Source: Janibacter limosus NBRC 16128 | Lineage (GTDB): Bacteria > Actinomycetota > Actinomycetes > Actinomycetales > Dermatophilaceae | Assembly (NCBI RefSeq): GCF_001570985.1 | Contig: NZ_BCSS01000006.1 | Coordinates: 47,670 to 111,669, forward strand | DNA length: 64,000 nucleotides | Reading direction: 5' to 3' | Shown here: positions 43,356 through 51,426 of the stretch, piece after piece | Numbering within the stretch: the first letter of the stretch is position 1 | How the letters are laid out: each line of letters begins with the position of its first letter | Notes under the pieces: generated by a model | What the model was told of the DNA's origin: nothing | The model's input: the letters and a program-made list of their open reading frames with translations, nothing else | The model's database searches: none | Made by a program: the position numbers and the translations under genes

Positions 43356-44441
43356 ATGACCACCACGATCGATCTGACGAGCCTGGGCTGGGATGCCGCC
43401 TGCGAGAGCGCCTTCGAGGACGCGCAGGGGGCGACCCCCTTCGACGTCGAGGCGGGTCGCGTCGGGCGCGTCGACCGAGGCCGTGTCACCGTGCACACCT
43501 GCAGTGGTCCCGTCCCCGCACTCGTGCGTCTGCCCGCCGGGGCCGCTCTGGAGGATCAGCCGACGACCGGTGACTGGGTGGGCCTGGAGCGCCGTCCAGG
43601 TGGTGACATCGTGCGGGCGGTCCTGCCGCGGCGCACCTCGATCGTGCGCAAGGCGGCGGGCGAGCGGTCCGATGCCCAGATCATGGCGGCCAACCTGGAC
43701 CACGTGCTGGTGGCGGTGCCCTTCGAGACCCGGGTCAACCTGTCGACGATCGAGCGCTACCTCGTCGTCGCGTGGGAGTCGGGTGCGCAACCGCTGGTGG
43801 TGCTCACCAAGGCGGACCTGGCCTTCGACCCCGAGGCCACGATCGCGGAGGTCGAGGCGGCCGCGCCCGGGGTGAGCGTCCTCGCCGTCTCGGCCGAGAC
43901 CGGCGAAGGGTTCGAGGGCCTCGCCGCGATGCTCACCGGCGGCACGACGGCCCTCATCGGTCAGTCGGGGGCCGGCAAGTCCACACTCGTCAACGTCCTT
44001 GCGGGGCAACCGCTCCAGGTCGTCTCGGACACGCGGCAGGACGGCAAGGGCAGGCACACGACGACCGCGCGCGAGCTGATTGCGCTCACGGACGGTGGGG
44101 TGCTCATCGACACCCCGGGGCTGCGGTCGATCGGCCTGCACGAGGACGGCGAAGGGGTGGCGCTCACCTTCCCCGACGTCGAGCAGCTCATCGCGGCATG
44201 CCGTTTCAGCGACTGCGGTCACGAGAGCGAGCCGGGGTGCGCGGTGCGCGCCGCGCTCGCCGACGGCGACCTGGACGAGCGGCGCTGGCACAGCTGGCAC
44301 AAGCTGCAGCGGGAGGCCGAGTGGATCGCCATGCGTGCCGACCCGGCCGCCAGGTCCGCTGCCCGCAAGCGCTGGGCCGCGACGGGCAAGGCCGGCAAGG
44401 CCCAGGCGGCTCTCAAGCGAGGCCAGGACCCCTTCGCCTGA
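43356..44441 (+). CDS. rsgA: Ribosome small-subunit-dependent GTPase A
   Basis: Circularly permuted GTPase that checks maturation of the 30S decoding centre. 361 residues: OB-fold ~40-100, then the G motifs in permuted order, G4 TKAD (~150), G1 GQSGAGKS (~205), G3 DTPG (~250), and the C-terminal zinc site CRFSDCGHESEPGC. The basic tail AARKRWAATGKAGKAQAALKR follows. ATG at 43356; a weak ribosome site. Stands alone downstream of the two-gene anti-sigma-like set. Confidence 0.94.
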   Translation: MTTTIDLTSLGWDAACESAFEDAQGATPFDVEAGRVGRVDRGRVTVHTCSGPVPALVRLPAGAALEDQPTTGDWVGLERRPGGDIVRAVLPRRTSIVRKAAGERSDAQIMAANLDHVLVAVPFETRVNLSTIERYLVVAWESGAQPLVVLTKADLAFDPEATIAEVEAAAPGVSVLAVSAETGEGFEGLAAMLTGGTTALIGQSGAGKSTLVNVLAGQPLQVVSDTRQDGKGRHTTTARELIALTDGGVLIDTPGLRSIGLHEDGEGVALTFPDVEQLIAACRFSDCGHESEPGCAVRAALADGDLDERRWHSWHKLQREAEWIAMRADPAARSAARKRWAATGKAGKAQAALKRGQDPFA

Positions 44442-44545
44442 CGAGGCTCGCCGGTCCGGACGGCTCGCGTCGGGGAGTTCTCCCCATGGAGCCCGCGGCG
44501 AGGCCTTCGTAGGGTGGCCCTGGCCACGTCGTCGAAGGGGGAGCC

Positions 44546-45733
44546 ATGCAGGTCAGCCATGGTGCGGACACAGCGAGACTGCGACAGATCAGTCAGGCGT
44601 TGAGCCACCAGGCGGAGCTCCTCGCCGACGTCGCACCACGAGGGTCGGGGTTGCTGACCCTGTTGATGGACGCGTGGTCCGGTCCCGACGTGGAGTGGTT
44701 CGGCGGCAGCTGGCAGCAGGTGGAGACAGCCACGGGCGAGGCGACCGACCGCCTGCGCGCCTTCGCGGGTGTGGCCCTGCAGCAGGCGGAGGAGCAGGAC
44801 GGAGCGAGTGGCGCGGCATCCGGCGGAGGTGGCGCAGGCATACCGGTCGGCGGGCCGGGTCATGGTGGTCCGCCCGTCGCCGCGGAGGTGTCCGGTCAAC
44901 GTGATCGGCAGGAGCCGGGTGACCGCGGTCGCGAGGCTCCGGGTGATGCCCGTCAGGAGCACGACGACCGCCAGGGCCGCGACGAGTGGAACGGCCGCAA
45001 GCGCACGCCCGAGAGCCTGCCCGGTGAGGAGCGGCCGGACGCCGGTCCCGCACTCGGGGAGCCCGTCCCGGGGACCTCTTTGGACGAGGACCCGGAGCCA
45101 CCGCCGTGGACGCCCGTGGACGGCGGGGCGGGTGAGCACGACTCGGAGTTCGCCGGACCCGTGGACCATGCGACGCACCGAGCGGCGCGCATCGGTGCCG
45201 ACCTCAAGGCCGACGACTGGCCCAACGCGTCGCAGAACCTCGATCACTTCCTCGACAACGGTGGCGAGCCCCTGGAGCAGGACGTGGACCAGATGCTCGA
45301 GGACGTCCCCGCACTGGACTCCCAGGCGGCCAACCAGCGTCAGGACCTGGCGGCGGACGCGGTGGACGATGCCAGATCGCGAGGGATCACCGAGCCGGTG
45401 ACCTATCCCGTGAGCACGCCGTGGGACTCGTACTACATCGGCCCCGACGAGAGCGCGGACTGGTTCTATGCCACGGGTGGCATGGAGTACAGCCAGACCG
45501 GGTCGGTCACGGTCTACCCGCCGACCGAGCCCGGCGGCCCCTACCGCTACGAGATGAACACGACCGTCACCTACCAGGACCAGTACAACTGGGACGGGTC
45601 CAAGGAGACCGGGATCGGACCGCTCACGGTGAGCGATGCCCAGCTGGCGGCGCTGCACCGGGCAGGGATCGCGCAGGAGTTCGAGATGTACGGTGAGTCC
45701 TCGACCATGTCGACCTCAGGGGAGATCCAGTGA
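44546..45733 (+). CDS. WXG100-type secreted protein with uncharacterised C-terminal domain (candidate toxin)
   Basis: 395 residues. The N-terminal ~100 residues are helical with the WXG100 hairpin signature (LMDAWSGPDVEWFGGSWQQVETATGEA), the targeting module for type VII (ESX) secretion. A low-complexity linker rich in Gly, Asp, Glu and Pro (~90-210) leads to a C-terminal domain (~215-395) with many aromatics: DSYYIGPDESADWFYATGG, YEMNTTVTYQDQYNWDGSKE and LAALHRAGIAQEFEMYG (partial runs). The layout - secretion module, flexible linker, compact end domain, overlapping lipoprotein gene - is that of a polymorphic toxin with immunity. I cannot assign an activity. GGGGGAG precedes the ATG. Confidence 0.78.
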   Translation: MQVSHGADTARLRQISQALSHQAELLADVAPRGSGLLTLLMDAWSGPDVEWFGGSWQQVETATGEATDRLRAFAGVALQQAEEQDGASGAASGGGGAGIPVGGPGHGGPPVAAEVSGQRDRQEPGDRGREAPGDARQEHDDRQGRDEWNGRKRTPESLPGEERPDAGPALGEPVPGTSLDEDPEPPPWTPVDGGAGEHDSEFAGPVDHATHRAARIGADLKADDWPNASQNLDHFLDNGGEPLEQDVDQMLEDVPALDSQAANQRQDLAADAVDDARSRGITEPVTYPVSTPWDSYYIGPDESADWFYATGGMEYSQTGSVTVYPPTEPGGPYRYEMNTTVTYQDQYNWDGSKETGIGPLTVSDAQLAALHRAGIAQEFEMYGESSTMSTSGEIQ

Positions 45734-46176
45734 CAGCGCGCACCATCGTCGTCGTCGGGGTGCTGGCCCTGGCCCTCAGCGCCTGCTCGACGCTCCCCTT
45801 CGGTGGGCAGGACCCCACGGAGGACCTGCCGAGCCCGAGCGAGGCCATGCAGCAGGCCGGGTTGGAGCTGCCGGCAGGCGCGCAGGACGTCACGATCACG
45901 TCGTCTGACCTGCCCGACCGCAAGCACGCGTGGGCGTTGACCTTCACGGCCCCGCGCGGCGAGGCCGAGGCGATCTGCGAGCCGATGGGTGGAGCGGGCC
46001 GTCAGTCCTTCGTCCCCACGATGCACCAGGAGCTCCTCGGTGACGTCGAGGCCGGCCCCGAGACCCGAGGCTGCAGCGCTTCGACCGGCAATGGCGGTCT
46101 GTGGGGCCGCTTCGTGCTCATCGAGCCGGGCGACCCGGCCACTGTGCACGTCTCCTTGCAGCAACTGACGCGCTGA
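45730..46176 (+). CDS. Lipoprotein, candidate immunity partner of the WXG100 protein
   Basis: 148 residues. Type II signal peptide with lipobox LSAC (ARTIVVVGVLALALSACS), so it is anchored on the outer face of the membrane. The mature part has three further Cys residues and a beta-rich look (ITSSDLPDRKHAWALTFTAP). The GTG start overlaps the stop of the WXG100 gene by four bases (GTGA) and has GGGGAG five bases upstream, so the two are made together. A surface immunity protein is expected if the partner toxin acts on the envelope; this is inference. Confidence 0.8.
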   Translation: MTARTIVVVGVLALALSACSTLPFGGQDPTEDLPSPSEAMQQAGLELPAGAQDVTITSSDLPDRKHAWALTFTAPRGEAEAICEPMGGAGRQSFVPTMHQELLGDVEAGPETRGCSASTGNGGLWGRFVLIEPGDPATVHVSLQQLTR

Positions 46177-46205
46177 TCCCCCTTCGCCAGGCTGTCGAAG
46201 GGGGA
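46177..46205. terminator. Bidirectional hairpin with CGAAGGG arms
   Basis: TCCCCCTTCG and CGAAGGGGGA pair perfectly over 10 bp around CCAGGCTGT, directly after the lipoprotein stop and nine bases from the stop of the convergent pirin gene. Confidence 0.8.
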
Positions 46206-46214
46206 CCTGCGAGC

Positions 46215-47237
46215 TCAGAGGACGTCGTGGCCCGGGTGTCCGCCGCGCTCCATCGCCTCGACGACCTCGAGCGCGGGGCGGACCTTCGGCGTCTTGGGGA
46301 TGACACCGAGGCGCCCGGCCTGGAAGTCCTCGAAGGCGGTGACGAGCTCCTCCCGGGTGTTCATGACGAAGGGTCCGTAGGCCGCGACGGGCTCACGGAT
46401 CGGCCGGCCGCCGAGCAGGATGACCTCGAGAGAGGCGCTGCGCGAGTCCTGACGGTCGTCCGCCGCGATCTCGAGCGCACCACCCGTGCCGAAGACGGCG
46501 AGCTGACCCTCACGGACCGGGCGACGCTCGGGCCCGACGAGGCCATGCCCCGAGAGCACATAGGCCAGCCCGTTGAAGTCCTGGGGCCACGGGATGTGCA
46601 GGCGGGCACCCGGCGCGATCGTCGTGTGGATCATCGTGATCGGGGTGGTCGTGATGCCCGGACCCTCGTGGCCGTCGAGCGCGCCGGCGATGACGCGCAG
46701 CAGCGCGCCGCCGTCGTGGCTGGACAGCAGACCGACCTGGCCGGAGCGGATGTCCTGGTACCTCGGGTCGGACATCTTCTGGTGGCTGGGCAGGTTGACC
46801 CACAGCTGCAGGCCGTGGAAGACGCCGCCGCCCATGACGAGCTCCTCGGGCGGGGCCTCGATGTGCAGCAGCCCGGACCCGGCGGTCATCCACTGGGTGT
46901 CGCCGTCGGTGATCAGGCCGCCGCCACCGTGGGTGTCCTCGTGGGCGAAGGTGCCGTCGATGATGTAGGTGACGGTCTCGAAGCCGCGGTGCGGGTGCCA
47001 GCTCGTGCCGCGCGCCTCGCCCGGCGCGTACTCGACCTCGCCCATCTGGTCCATGTGGATGAAGGGGTCGAGGTGGGCCATGTCGACGCCGGCGAAGGCG
47101 CGACGGACGGGGAAGCCCTCACCCTCGAAGCTCTTGGGCGCGGTGCTCACCGACAGCACGGGGCGCGAGACCGAGTCGGACAGCGGCTGGGTCACACGCG
47201 GGAGGGTGAGGAGGTTGTCGACGGTCACGGCGGGCAT
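46215..47237 (-). CDS. Pirin family protein
   Basis: 340-residue bicupin. The N-terminal cupin carries the iron-binding motif DPFIHMDQMGEVEYAPG ... HPHRGFETVTYIIDG ... HIEAPP (His, His, His, Glu ligands), the hallmark of pirins; the C-terminal cupin is degenerate as in other members. Pirins are linked to quercetinase activity, redox sensing and, in some actinobacteria, control of pyruvate catabolism. GAAGGAG six bases before the ATG. Upstream there is a repeat GTTTCAGTTTCA just before TACTGT, a likely regulated promoter. Confidence 0.93.
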   Translation of the reverse strand: MPAVTVDNLLTLPRVTQPLSDSVSRPVLSVSTAPKSFEGEGFPVRRAFAGVDMAHLDPFIHMDQMGEVEYAPGEARGTSWHPHRGFETVTYIIDGTFAHEDTHGGGGLITDGDTQWMTAGSGLLHIEAPPEELVMGGGVFHGLQLWVNLPSHQKMSDPRYQDIRSGQVGLLSSHDGGALLRVIAGALDGHEGPGITTTPITMIHTTIAPGARLHIPWPQDFNGLAYVLSGHGLVGPERRPVREGQLAVFGTGGALEIAADDRQDSRSASLEVILLGGRPIREPVAAYGPFVMNTREELVTAFEDFQAGRLGVIPKTPKVRPALEVVEAMERGGHPGHDVL

Positions 47238-47375
47238 CGGGTGCTCCTTCGGGTTGCGGTCACCTGTCCCAACAGTAGTTGAAACTGAAACATTCCGCTC
47301 CCTTCGCCCGCGGAATCCACCGGTCCCTGCGGAGGTTGTGCAGCAACCCCCTCGCAGGGCGCCTAGTCTCGCGAC

Positions 47376-48290
47376 GTGCCCCCACGTTCACCGCTCCCCA
47401 CCCGCCACGGACTCAGCGCGGCGTGGGTGCGCACGCCCGACCGGGAGCCGGGCCGAGTCCCCGAGTGGTCGACGATGTCGGCCTGGCTGCGGCACAAGTG
47501 CCCGGCCCCCGTCGACGTGGACCGGCTGCTCGCCGACTCCCGCTTCGTCTACGGCGACGGGCGCCCGGTCCTGGCCGATGACGACTACCGACCGCACACC
47601 TTCGTGTGGTTCCACCGCGACCTGCGCGAGGAGGTCGAGGTCCCCGGCGAGCTGACGATCCTCCACCGCGACGAGCGACTCGTCGTCGTCGACAAGCCAC
47701 CCTTCCTCTCGACGATCCCGCGCGGGCAGCACGTGCGCCAGAGCGTGGTCGTCCGGCTGCGCGACGAGCTGGGCCTGCCGGAGCTCTCCCCGATGCATCG
47801 CCTCGACCGGGTGACGTCCGGCGTGCTGATGATGGCGACGCAGCGCCGCTGGCGGGGCGCGTACCAAGGTCTCTTCGAGCACCGACGGGTGCACAAGACC
47901 TACCTGGCGCTGGCGCCGTGGCGCGATGATCTGAGCCTGCCCGTCACCGTCCGCAACCACATCCACAAGACGCGTGGGGTGCTGCGGGCCGAGGTGGTGC
48001 CCGATGCGCCGGTCAATGCCGAGACCATCGTCGAGGTCGAGTCCCGCCTCGGCGACCTGGCGGTCTACCGACTGACACCGCTCACCGGCCGCACCCACCA
48101 GCTGCGCCTGCATCTCAACGGTCTCGGGATCCCGATGGTAGGCGACCCGCTCTACCCGGAGGTGCACGAGGTCTCGGTCGACGACTTCACCCGACCGCTC
48201 CAGCTCCTGGCCAGCACCCTGGAGTTCGTCGACCCGGTCGATGGCAGCGAACGGCGTTTTGTCAGCGCCCGCCGGTTGCCGATCTCGTAG
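47376..48290 (+). CDS. RluA-family pseudouridine synthase
   Basis: Isomerises uridine to pseudouridine in rRNA or tRNA. 304 residues; the catalytic Asp144 is in PMHRLDRVTSGVLMM, followed by VHKTYLALA and GRTHQLRLHLNGLGIPMVGDPLYP, all typical for RluA/RluC/RluD. The ~90-residue N-terminal extension (RTPDREPGRVPEWSTMSAWLRHKC) differs from an S4 domain and is a feature of the TIGR-type actinobacterial/proteobacterial tRNA branch; the target cannot be fixed. GTG start with TAGTCT exactly six bases upstream and no ribosome site, so leaderless. Confidence 0.92.
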   Translation: MPPRSPLPTRHGLSAAWVRTPDREPGRVPEWSTMSAWLRHKCPAPVDVDRLLADSRFVYGDGRPVLADDDYRPHTFVWFHRDLREEVEVPGELTILHRDERLVVVDKPPFLSTIPRGQHVRQSVVVRLRDELGLPELSPMHRLDRVTSGVLMMATQRRWRGAYQGLFEHRRVHKTYLALAPWRDDLSLPVTVRNHIHKTRGVLRAEVVPDAPVNAETIVEVESRLGDLAVYRLTPLTGRTHQLRLHLNGLGIPMVGDPLYPEVHEVSVDDFTRPLQLLASTLEFVDPVDGSERRFVSARRLPIS

Positions 48291-48292
48291 CT

Positions 48293-48398
48293 ACCTGCGG
48301 GTACGACGTGCACCTCCCCGGTGGCTGCGATGGCGGGCCCCATGATTCCGGGGATCGTGGTCGGCCCCGGTCGCGAGGTGCACGTCGTACCCGCAAGT
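48293..48398. repeat. Dispersed ~110-bp palindromic element, copy 2
   Basis: The left arm (ACCTGCGGGTACGACGTGCA, then CCTC) and the right arm are complementary at 23 of 24 positions; the centre contains GATTCCGGGG. It begins three bases after the pseudouridine synthase stop. Family also at 15955 and 60596. Confidence 0.85.
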
Positions 48399-48433
48399 TC
48401 ACGTCGCGGCGGCCGGCTCGATCGACGCGTCAA

Positions 48434-48465
48434 CGGCCCCACCCCGCGGGTGCGGGACGGGGCCG
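48434..48465. terminator. Hairpin between pseudouridine synthase and MFS genes
   Basis: Outer pair CGGCCCC/GGGGCCG and inner pair CCCGC/GCGGG form one interrupted stem with a four-base loop. The flanking genes converge. Confidence 0.65.
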
Positions 48466-48486
48466 AGACGGGACGAAGGGAGTGAC

Positions 48487-50121
48487 TCAGGTCCGCCGGA
48501 CCGTCGCCATCTCCGGCTCGGTGCTGCGCGGGTCGTCTCCGGCGGACTCCGAGGCGTAGGCGTCCAGCACGTGCTGGCCCGCGTCCTCGACCGGGTGATC
48601 CTCGTTGCTCTCGCGCAGCGGGGTGTGCGGGATGAAGAGCGTCGCGACGAAGACGACGGCAAGGACCGGCAGCCCGATCATGAAGGCGTCGCCGAGCTGC
48701 TGTGCCAAGCCCCAGCGGACGGCCTCGGCGACCTGCGGCGGCAGGGTGCTGAGCACGGTGGGGTCGAGGACGGCGCCGGCGTCGACGTGCGAGGTGGCGT
48801 CGGCCGGGAGCCCGGAGGGCAGGTGGGAGGCGACCCGCTCACCCAGGCCGCTGGCCATGACCGTGCCGTAGATCGCGATGCCGACGGTCGAGCCGACATT
48901 GCGGAAGAACTGGGTCGACGCGGTGGCCACACCCATGTCCTTGCGGGAGACGACATTTTGCACGATGAGCGTGTACTGCTGCATCGCCATGCCGAGGCCG
49001 ATACCGAGGACGACCATCGACAGGGTCAGCTGGCCGGCGGTCGCCTCGTGGGTGAGGCGGGTCAGCATGAAGACGCCGCCGCCCATGATCGCGATGCCAG
49101 CGAGCATGAAGGGTCGGTAGTGCCCCGTCCGGGTGATGAGCAGGCCGGTGAGGATGCCGCAGACGATGAAGCCGATCATCAGCGGCATGAGGATCAGGCC
49201 GGAGTTGGTGGCGTTGACCCCGATGACGCCCTGCGCGTAGACGGGGATGTAGATGATCGAGCCGAACATCACGATGGCCACGCCGAAGGAGGCGATCAGG
49301 CTCAGGGCGATGGTGCGGTCGGCGAAGAGACGCAGCGGCAGGATCGGCTCCACGGCGCGCAGCTGGATGAAGACGAAGGCGATGCCCGAGACGATCGCGA
49401 TGGCGAAGAGGACGATCGAGGTCGTCGAGCCCCAGGCCCACGACGTGCCACCGGAGGAGACGGCGACGAGGAGGGCGATCAGGGCGGTCGACAGGGTGGC
49501 GATGCCCGGGTAGTCGATGACCGCCTTGCGCGGCTCGTGCGGGATGTGGAGGAACTTGACGATGAAGGTCAGCGCGATCAGCCCGATCGGCAGGGTGACG
49601 AAGAAGAGCCAGCGCCACCCCAGGTGGTCGGTGACGACGCCGCCGGCGAGCGGGCCGGCGACGGAGGTGACGCCGAAGACGGCACCCATGAAGCCCTGGT
49701 ACTTGCCGCGCTGACGCGGCGGGATGATGTCACCGATGATGGTCTGGGACAGCGGCATCAGGGTGCCCATGCCGAGGCCCTGGATGCCACGAGCGATGAC
49801 GAGCATCCAGAAGCTCTGGGCGAAGCCGGCGAAGACGGTCCCGACCATGAAGACGACGATGCCGCCGATGTAGAAGCTGCGACGGCCGTACAGGTCGGAC
49901 AGCTTGCCGACGATCGGCACGGTGACGGCGGAGACGAGCATGGCCGCGGTGGCGACCCAGCTGTAGTGGTCCATGCCGCCGAGCTCGGCGACGATGCGCG
50001 GCAGCGCGGGACCGACGATGGTCTGGCTGACCGAGGCGACGAGCATGCCGAGCATCAGGCCGATGAAGACGCGCTGATGCTCCTTGCTCATCTTGTACGG
50101 GGTGACGGGTGCGGTGCTCAT
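48487..50121 (-). CDS. DHA2-family multidrug MFS transporter (EmrB/QacA type)
   Basis: 544 residues and 14 predicted membrane helices. Motif A KLSDLYGRRSFYI, helix 4 ARGIQGLGMGTLMPLSQTIIGD and motif C region GVTSVAGPLAGGVVTDHLGWRW are the drug:H+ antiporter 2 signatures. The ATG overlaps the stop of the MarR gene by four bases, so the regulator and pump form an operon, a very common arrangement for inducible drug efflux. A Glu/Asp-rich cytoplasmic tail of ~50 residues ends the protein. Confidence 0.92.
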   Translation of the reverse strand: MSTAPVTPYKMSKEHQRVFIGLMLGMLVASVSQTIVGPALPRIVAELGGMDHYSWVATAAMLVSAVTVPIVGKLSDLYGRRSFYIGGIVVFMVGTVFAGFAQSFWMLVIARGIQGLGMGTLMPLSQTIIGDIIPPRQRGKYQGFMGAVFGVTSVAGPLAGGVVTDHLGWRWLFFVTLPIGLIALTFIVKFLHIPHEPRKAVIDYPGIATLSTALIALLVAVSSGGTSWAWGSTTSIVLFAIAIVSGIAFVFIQLRAVEPILPLRLFADRTIALSLIASFGVAIVMFGSIIYIPVYAQGVIGVNATNSGLILMPLMIGFIVCGILTGLLITRTGHYRPFMLAGIAIMGGGVFMLTRLTHEATAGQLTLSMVVLGIGLGMAMQQYTLIVQNVVSRKDMGVATASTQFFRNVGSTVGIAIYGTVMASGLGERVASHLPSGLPADATSHVDAGAVLDPTVLSTLPPQVAEAVRWGLAQQLGDAFMIGLPVLAVVFVATLFIPHTPLRESNEDHPVEDAGQHVLDAYASESAGDDPRSTEPEMATVRRT

Positions 50122-50624
50122 GACGCGGTCCTTGCGATGGTGGAGGGGGACGACGGGCGGTGGGCGGCTTCGGCGTCGGCGGCGAGGTCGTCACTGAGGC
50201 GGGTGAGGAGACGGTCGAGCTCGGCGAGGTCCGTCGCGGGCCAGTCGACGAGGATCGCGCCCAGGAGGCCGGTGCGGGCGATGCGCTCGTCGCGCAGGGC
50301 CGTCCTGCCCGCTGGGCTGAGGCACACGGTGAAGGCCCGTCCATCGCTCGGGTCGGGCGCACGCTCGAGGAGGTCCTGCCCCTCCAGGTGGCTGACCCGA
50401 CGGCTGATCGTCGACAGGTCATGCCCCACGGCGGTGGCCAGCGCGGAGATGCGGATGCCGGCCTCGTGGGGGCAGTGCTCGAGGATCCCGAGGAGGGAGT
50501 AGTCGGTGCGGCTCATGGCCTGGGGGTCGGTGGCCTGGCGTCGGGCGATCATCTTGGCGAACTGCCCGAAGACCCGGCCCAGCGTCTCCTGCAGATGGGT
50601 CGCGCTTGGAGTGGTTGTGTGCAC
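50118..50624 (-). CDS. MarR-family transcriptional regulator
   Basis: 168 residues. Winged helix at ~45-115: YSLLGILEHCPHEAGIRISALA, VGHDLSTISRRVSHLEGQDLLER and RAFTVCLSPAGRTAL, the MarR pattern. Probably represses its own operon with the DHA2 pump and is released by a small ligand. The GTG at 50624 lacks a good ribosome site but lies six bases after the -10 TATAGT, so the message should be leaderless. Confidence 0.9.
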   Translation of the reverse strand: MHTTTPSATHLQETLGRVFGQFAKMIARRQATDPQAMSRTDYSLLGILEHCPHEAGIRISALATAVGHDLSTISRRVSHLEGQDLLERAPDPSDGRAFTVCLSPAGRTALRDERIARTGLLGAILVDWPATDLAELDRLLTRLSDDLAADAEAAHRPSSPSTIARTAS

Positions 50625-50660
50625 CCATCAACTATATGCCTGCATGGCACAACCAATCAA
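50625..50660 (-). promoter_or_regulatory. Leaderless promoter/operator of the MarR-pump operon
   Basis: Minus strand: -35 TTGATT (50655-50660), 18-base spacer, -10 TATAGT (50631-50636), six bases, GTG start. GGTTGTG (50613-50619) and CACAACC (50648-50654) form an inverted repeat across it, a possible MarR site. Confidence 0.7.
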
Positions 50661-50685
50661 ACTGACCCGTGGGGGACGGCGCCGA

Positions 50686-50714
50686 GGGCGAAGGGGGTCA
50701 GGCTCCCTTCGCCC
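50686..50714. terminator. Hairpin with GGGCGAAGGG / CCCTTCGCCC arms
   Basis: Perfect 10-bp stem, 9-base loop, in the 150-bp gap between the VOC gene's end and the MarR promoter. It lies downstream of the minus-strand VOC gene, so it may end that transcript. Confidence 0.65.
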
Positions 50715-50764
50715 GGTAGGCCAGGGCAGCCACCGTCATCGCGCTGGCGCCCCCGACCCTTCCC

Positions 50765-50788
50765 GCGCATCTGCCTAGGCAGATGCGC
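50765..50788. terminator. 24-bp perfect palindrome over the VOC stop codon
   Basis: Half-site GCGCATCTGCCT; the palindrome has no spacer and contains the TAG stop and the last four codons of the VOC gene. Confidence 0.55.
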
Positions 50789-51419
50789 TGATCAGGAGGG
50801 TGGGGGTGCCCAGGGCGGGGTCACGGACGGTCGCGACGTGGGTGCCGGCCTTGCGGCCGGACCGGATCTCGGAGATCTCCACCCCGTCGCCGGTCAGGCG
50901 CTCGCGGGTTGCGTCGAGATCGCTTGTGCGCCAAGCGAGTCCGCCGAAGACATCGGGACCGTCGACCCCCTTCGTCGGGGCCACGATCTCGACCACGGCG
51001 TCGCCGCAGCGGAAGAAGAGCCCGCGGAAGCCGTGCTCCTCCAGTCGGCGGTCCAGCCGCAGGTCCAGGCCGAGCCGGGCACCGTGGTCGGCGGTCGCAC
51101 GCTCGGCGTCACCGGTCCGCACGACGACGTGATCGAGGGTGAGGTCGCCCCTCCCCTCGTCGTGATGGCCGCTGACGAAGGGGGTCAGTCGCCAGTGCAG
51201 TCCGCCCACGTCGAAGCCGCTGGCGTCGCCGGTGAGTCCGCGTCGCTGGAGCAGGCGCTCGGTCGCGGCCACGTCCTCGACGCCGAGGACCACGGCGGTC
51301 AGACGGCCTTCATCCCCCGTCTCGAACTGCACCTCGCGGTCGAGTGTGCCGAGCCGCCGCCACGCGGCCTGCGCGGCGGCGACGTCGGGAGAGCTGATGA
51401 CGAGTCCGGTGATCCTCAC
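50775..51419 (-). CDS. VOC-family (glyoxalase-like) protein
   Basis: 214 residues with two vicinal-oxygen-chelate modules: ITGLVISSPDVAAAQAAWRRLG at the start and LDHVVVRTGDAERATADH near residue 100, the second ending in GLFFRCGDAVVEIVAPT and DPALGTPTLLISA. Metal ligands of true glyoxalase I are only partly present, so a dioxygenase, resistance or unassigned role is possible. GTG start seven bases after the DinB-like gene's stop, so co-transcribed with it. Confidence 0.85.
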   Translation of the reverse strand: MRITGLVISSPDVAAAQAAWRRLGTLDREVQFETGDEGRLTAVVLGVEDVAATERLLQRRGLTGDASGFDVGGLHWRLTPFVSGHHDEGRGDLTLDHVVVRTGDAERATADHGARLGLDLRLDRRLEEHGFRGLFFRCGDAVVEIVAPTKGVDGPDVFGGLAWRTSDLDATRERLTGDGVEISEIRSGRKAGTHVATVRDPALGTPTLLISASA

Positions 51420-51426
51420 CCGCCCA

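Noticed and set aside
47238..47375. Small RNA or riboswitch between pirin and pseudouridine synthase genes
   Set aside because: Only a direct repeat GTTTCAGTTTCA and promoter-like hexamers are visible; no conserved structure was recognised.
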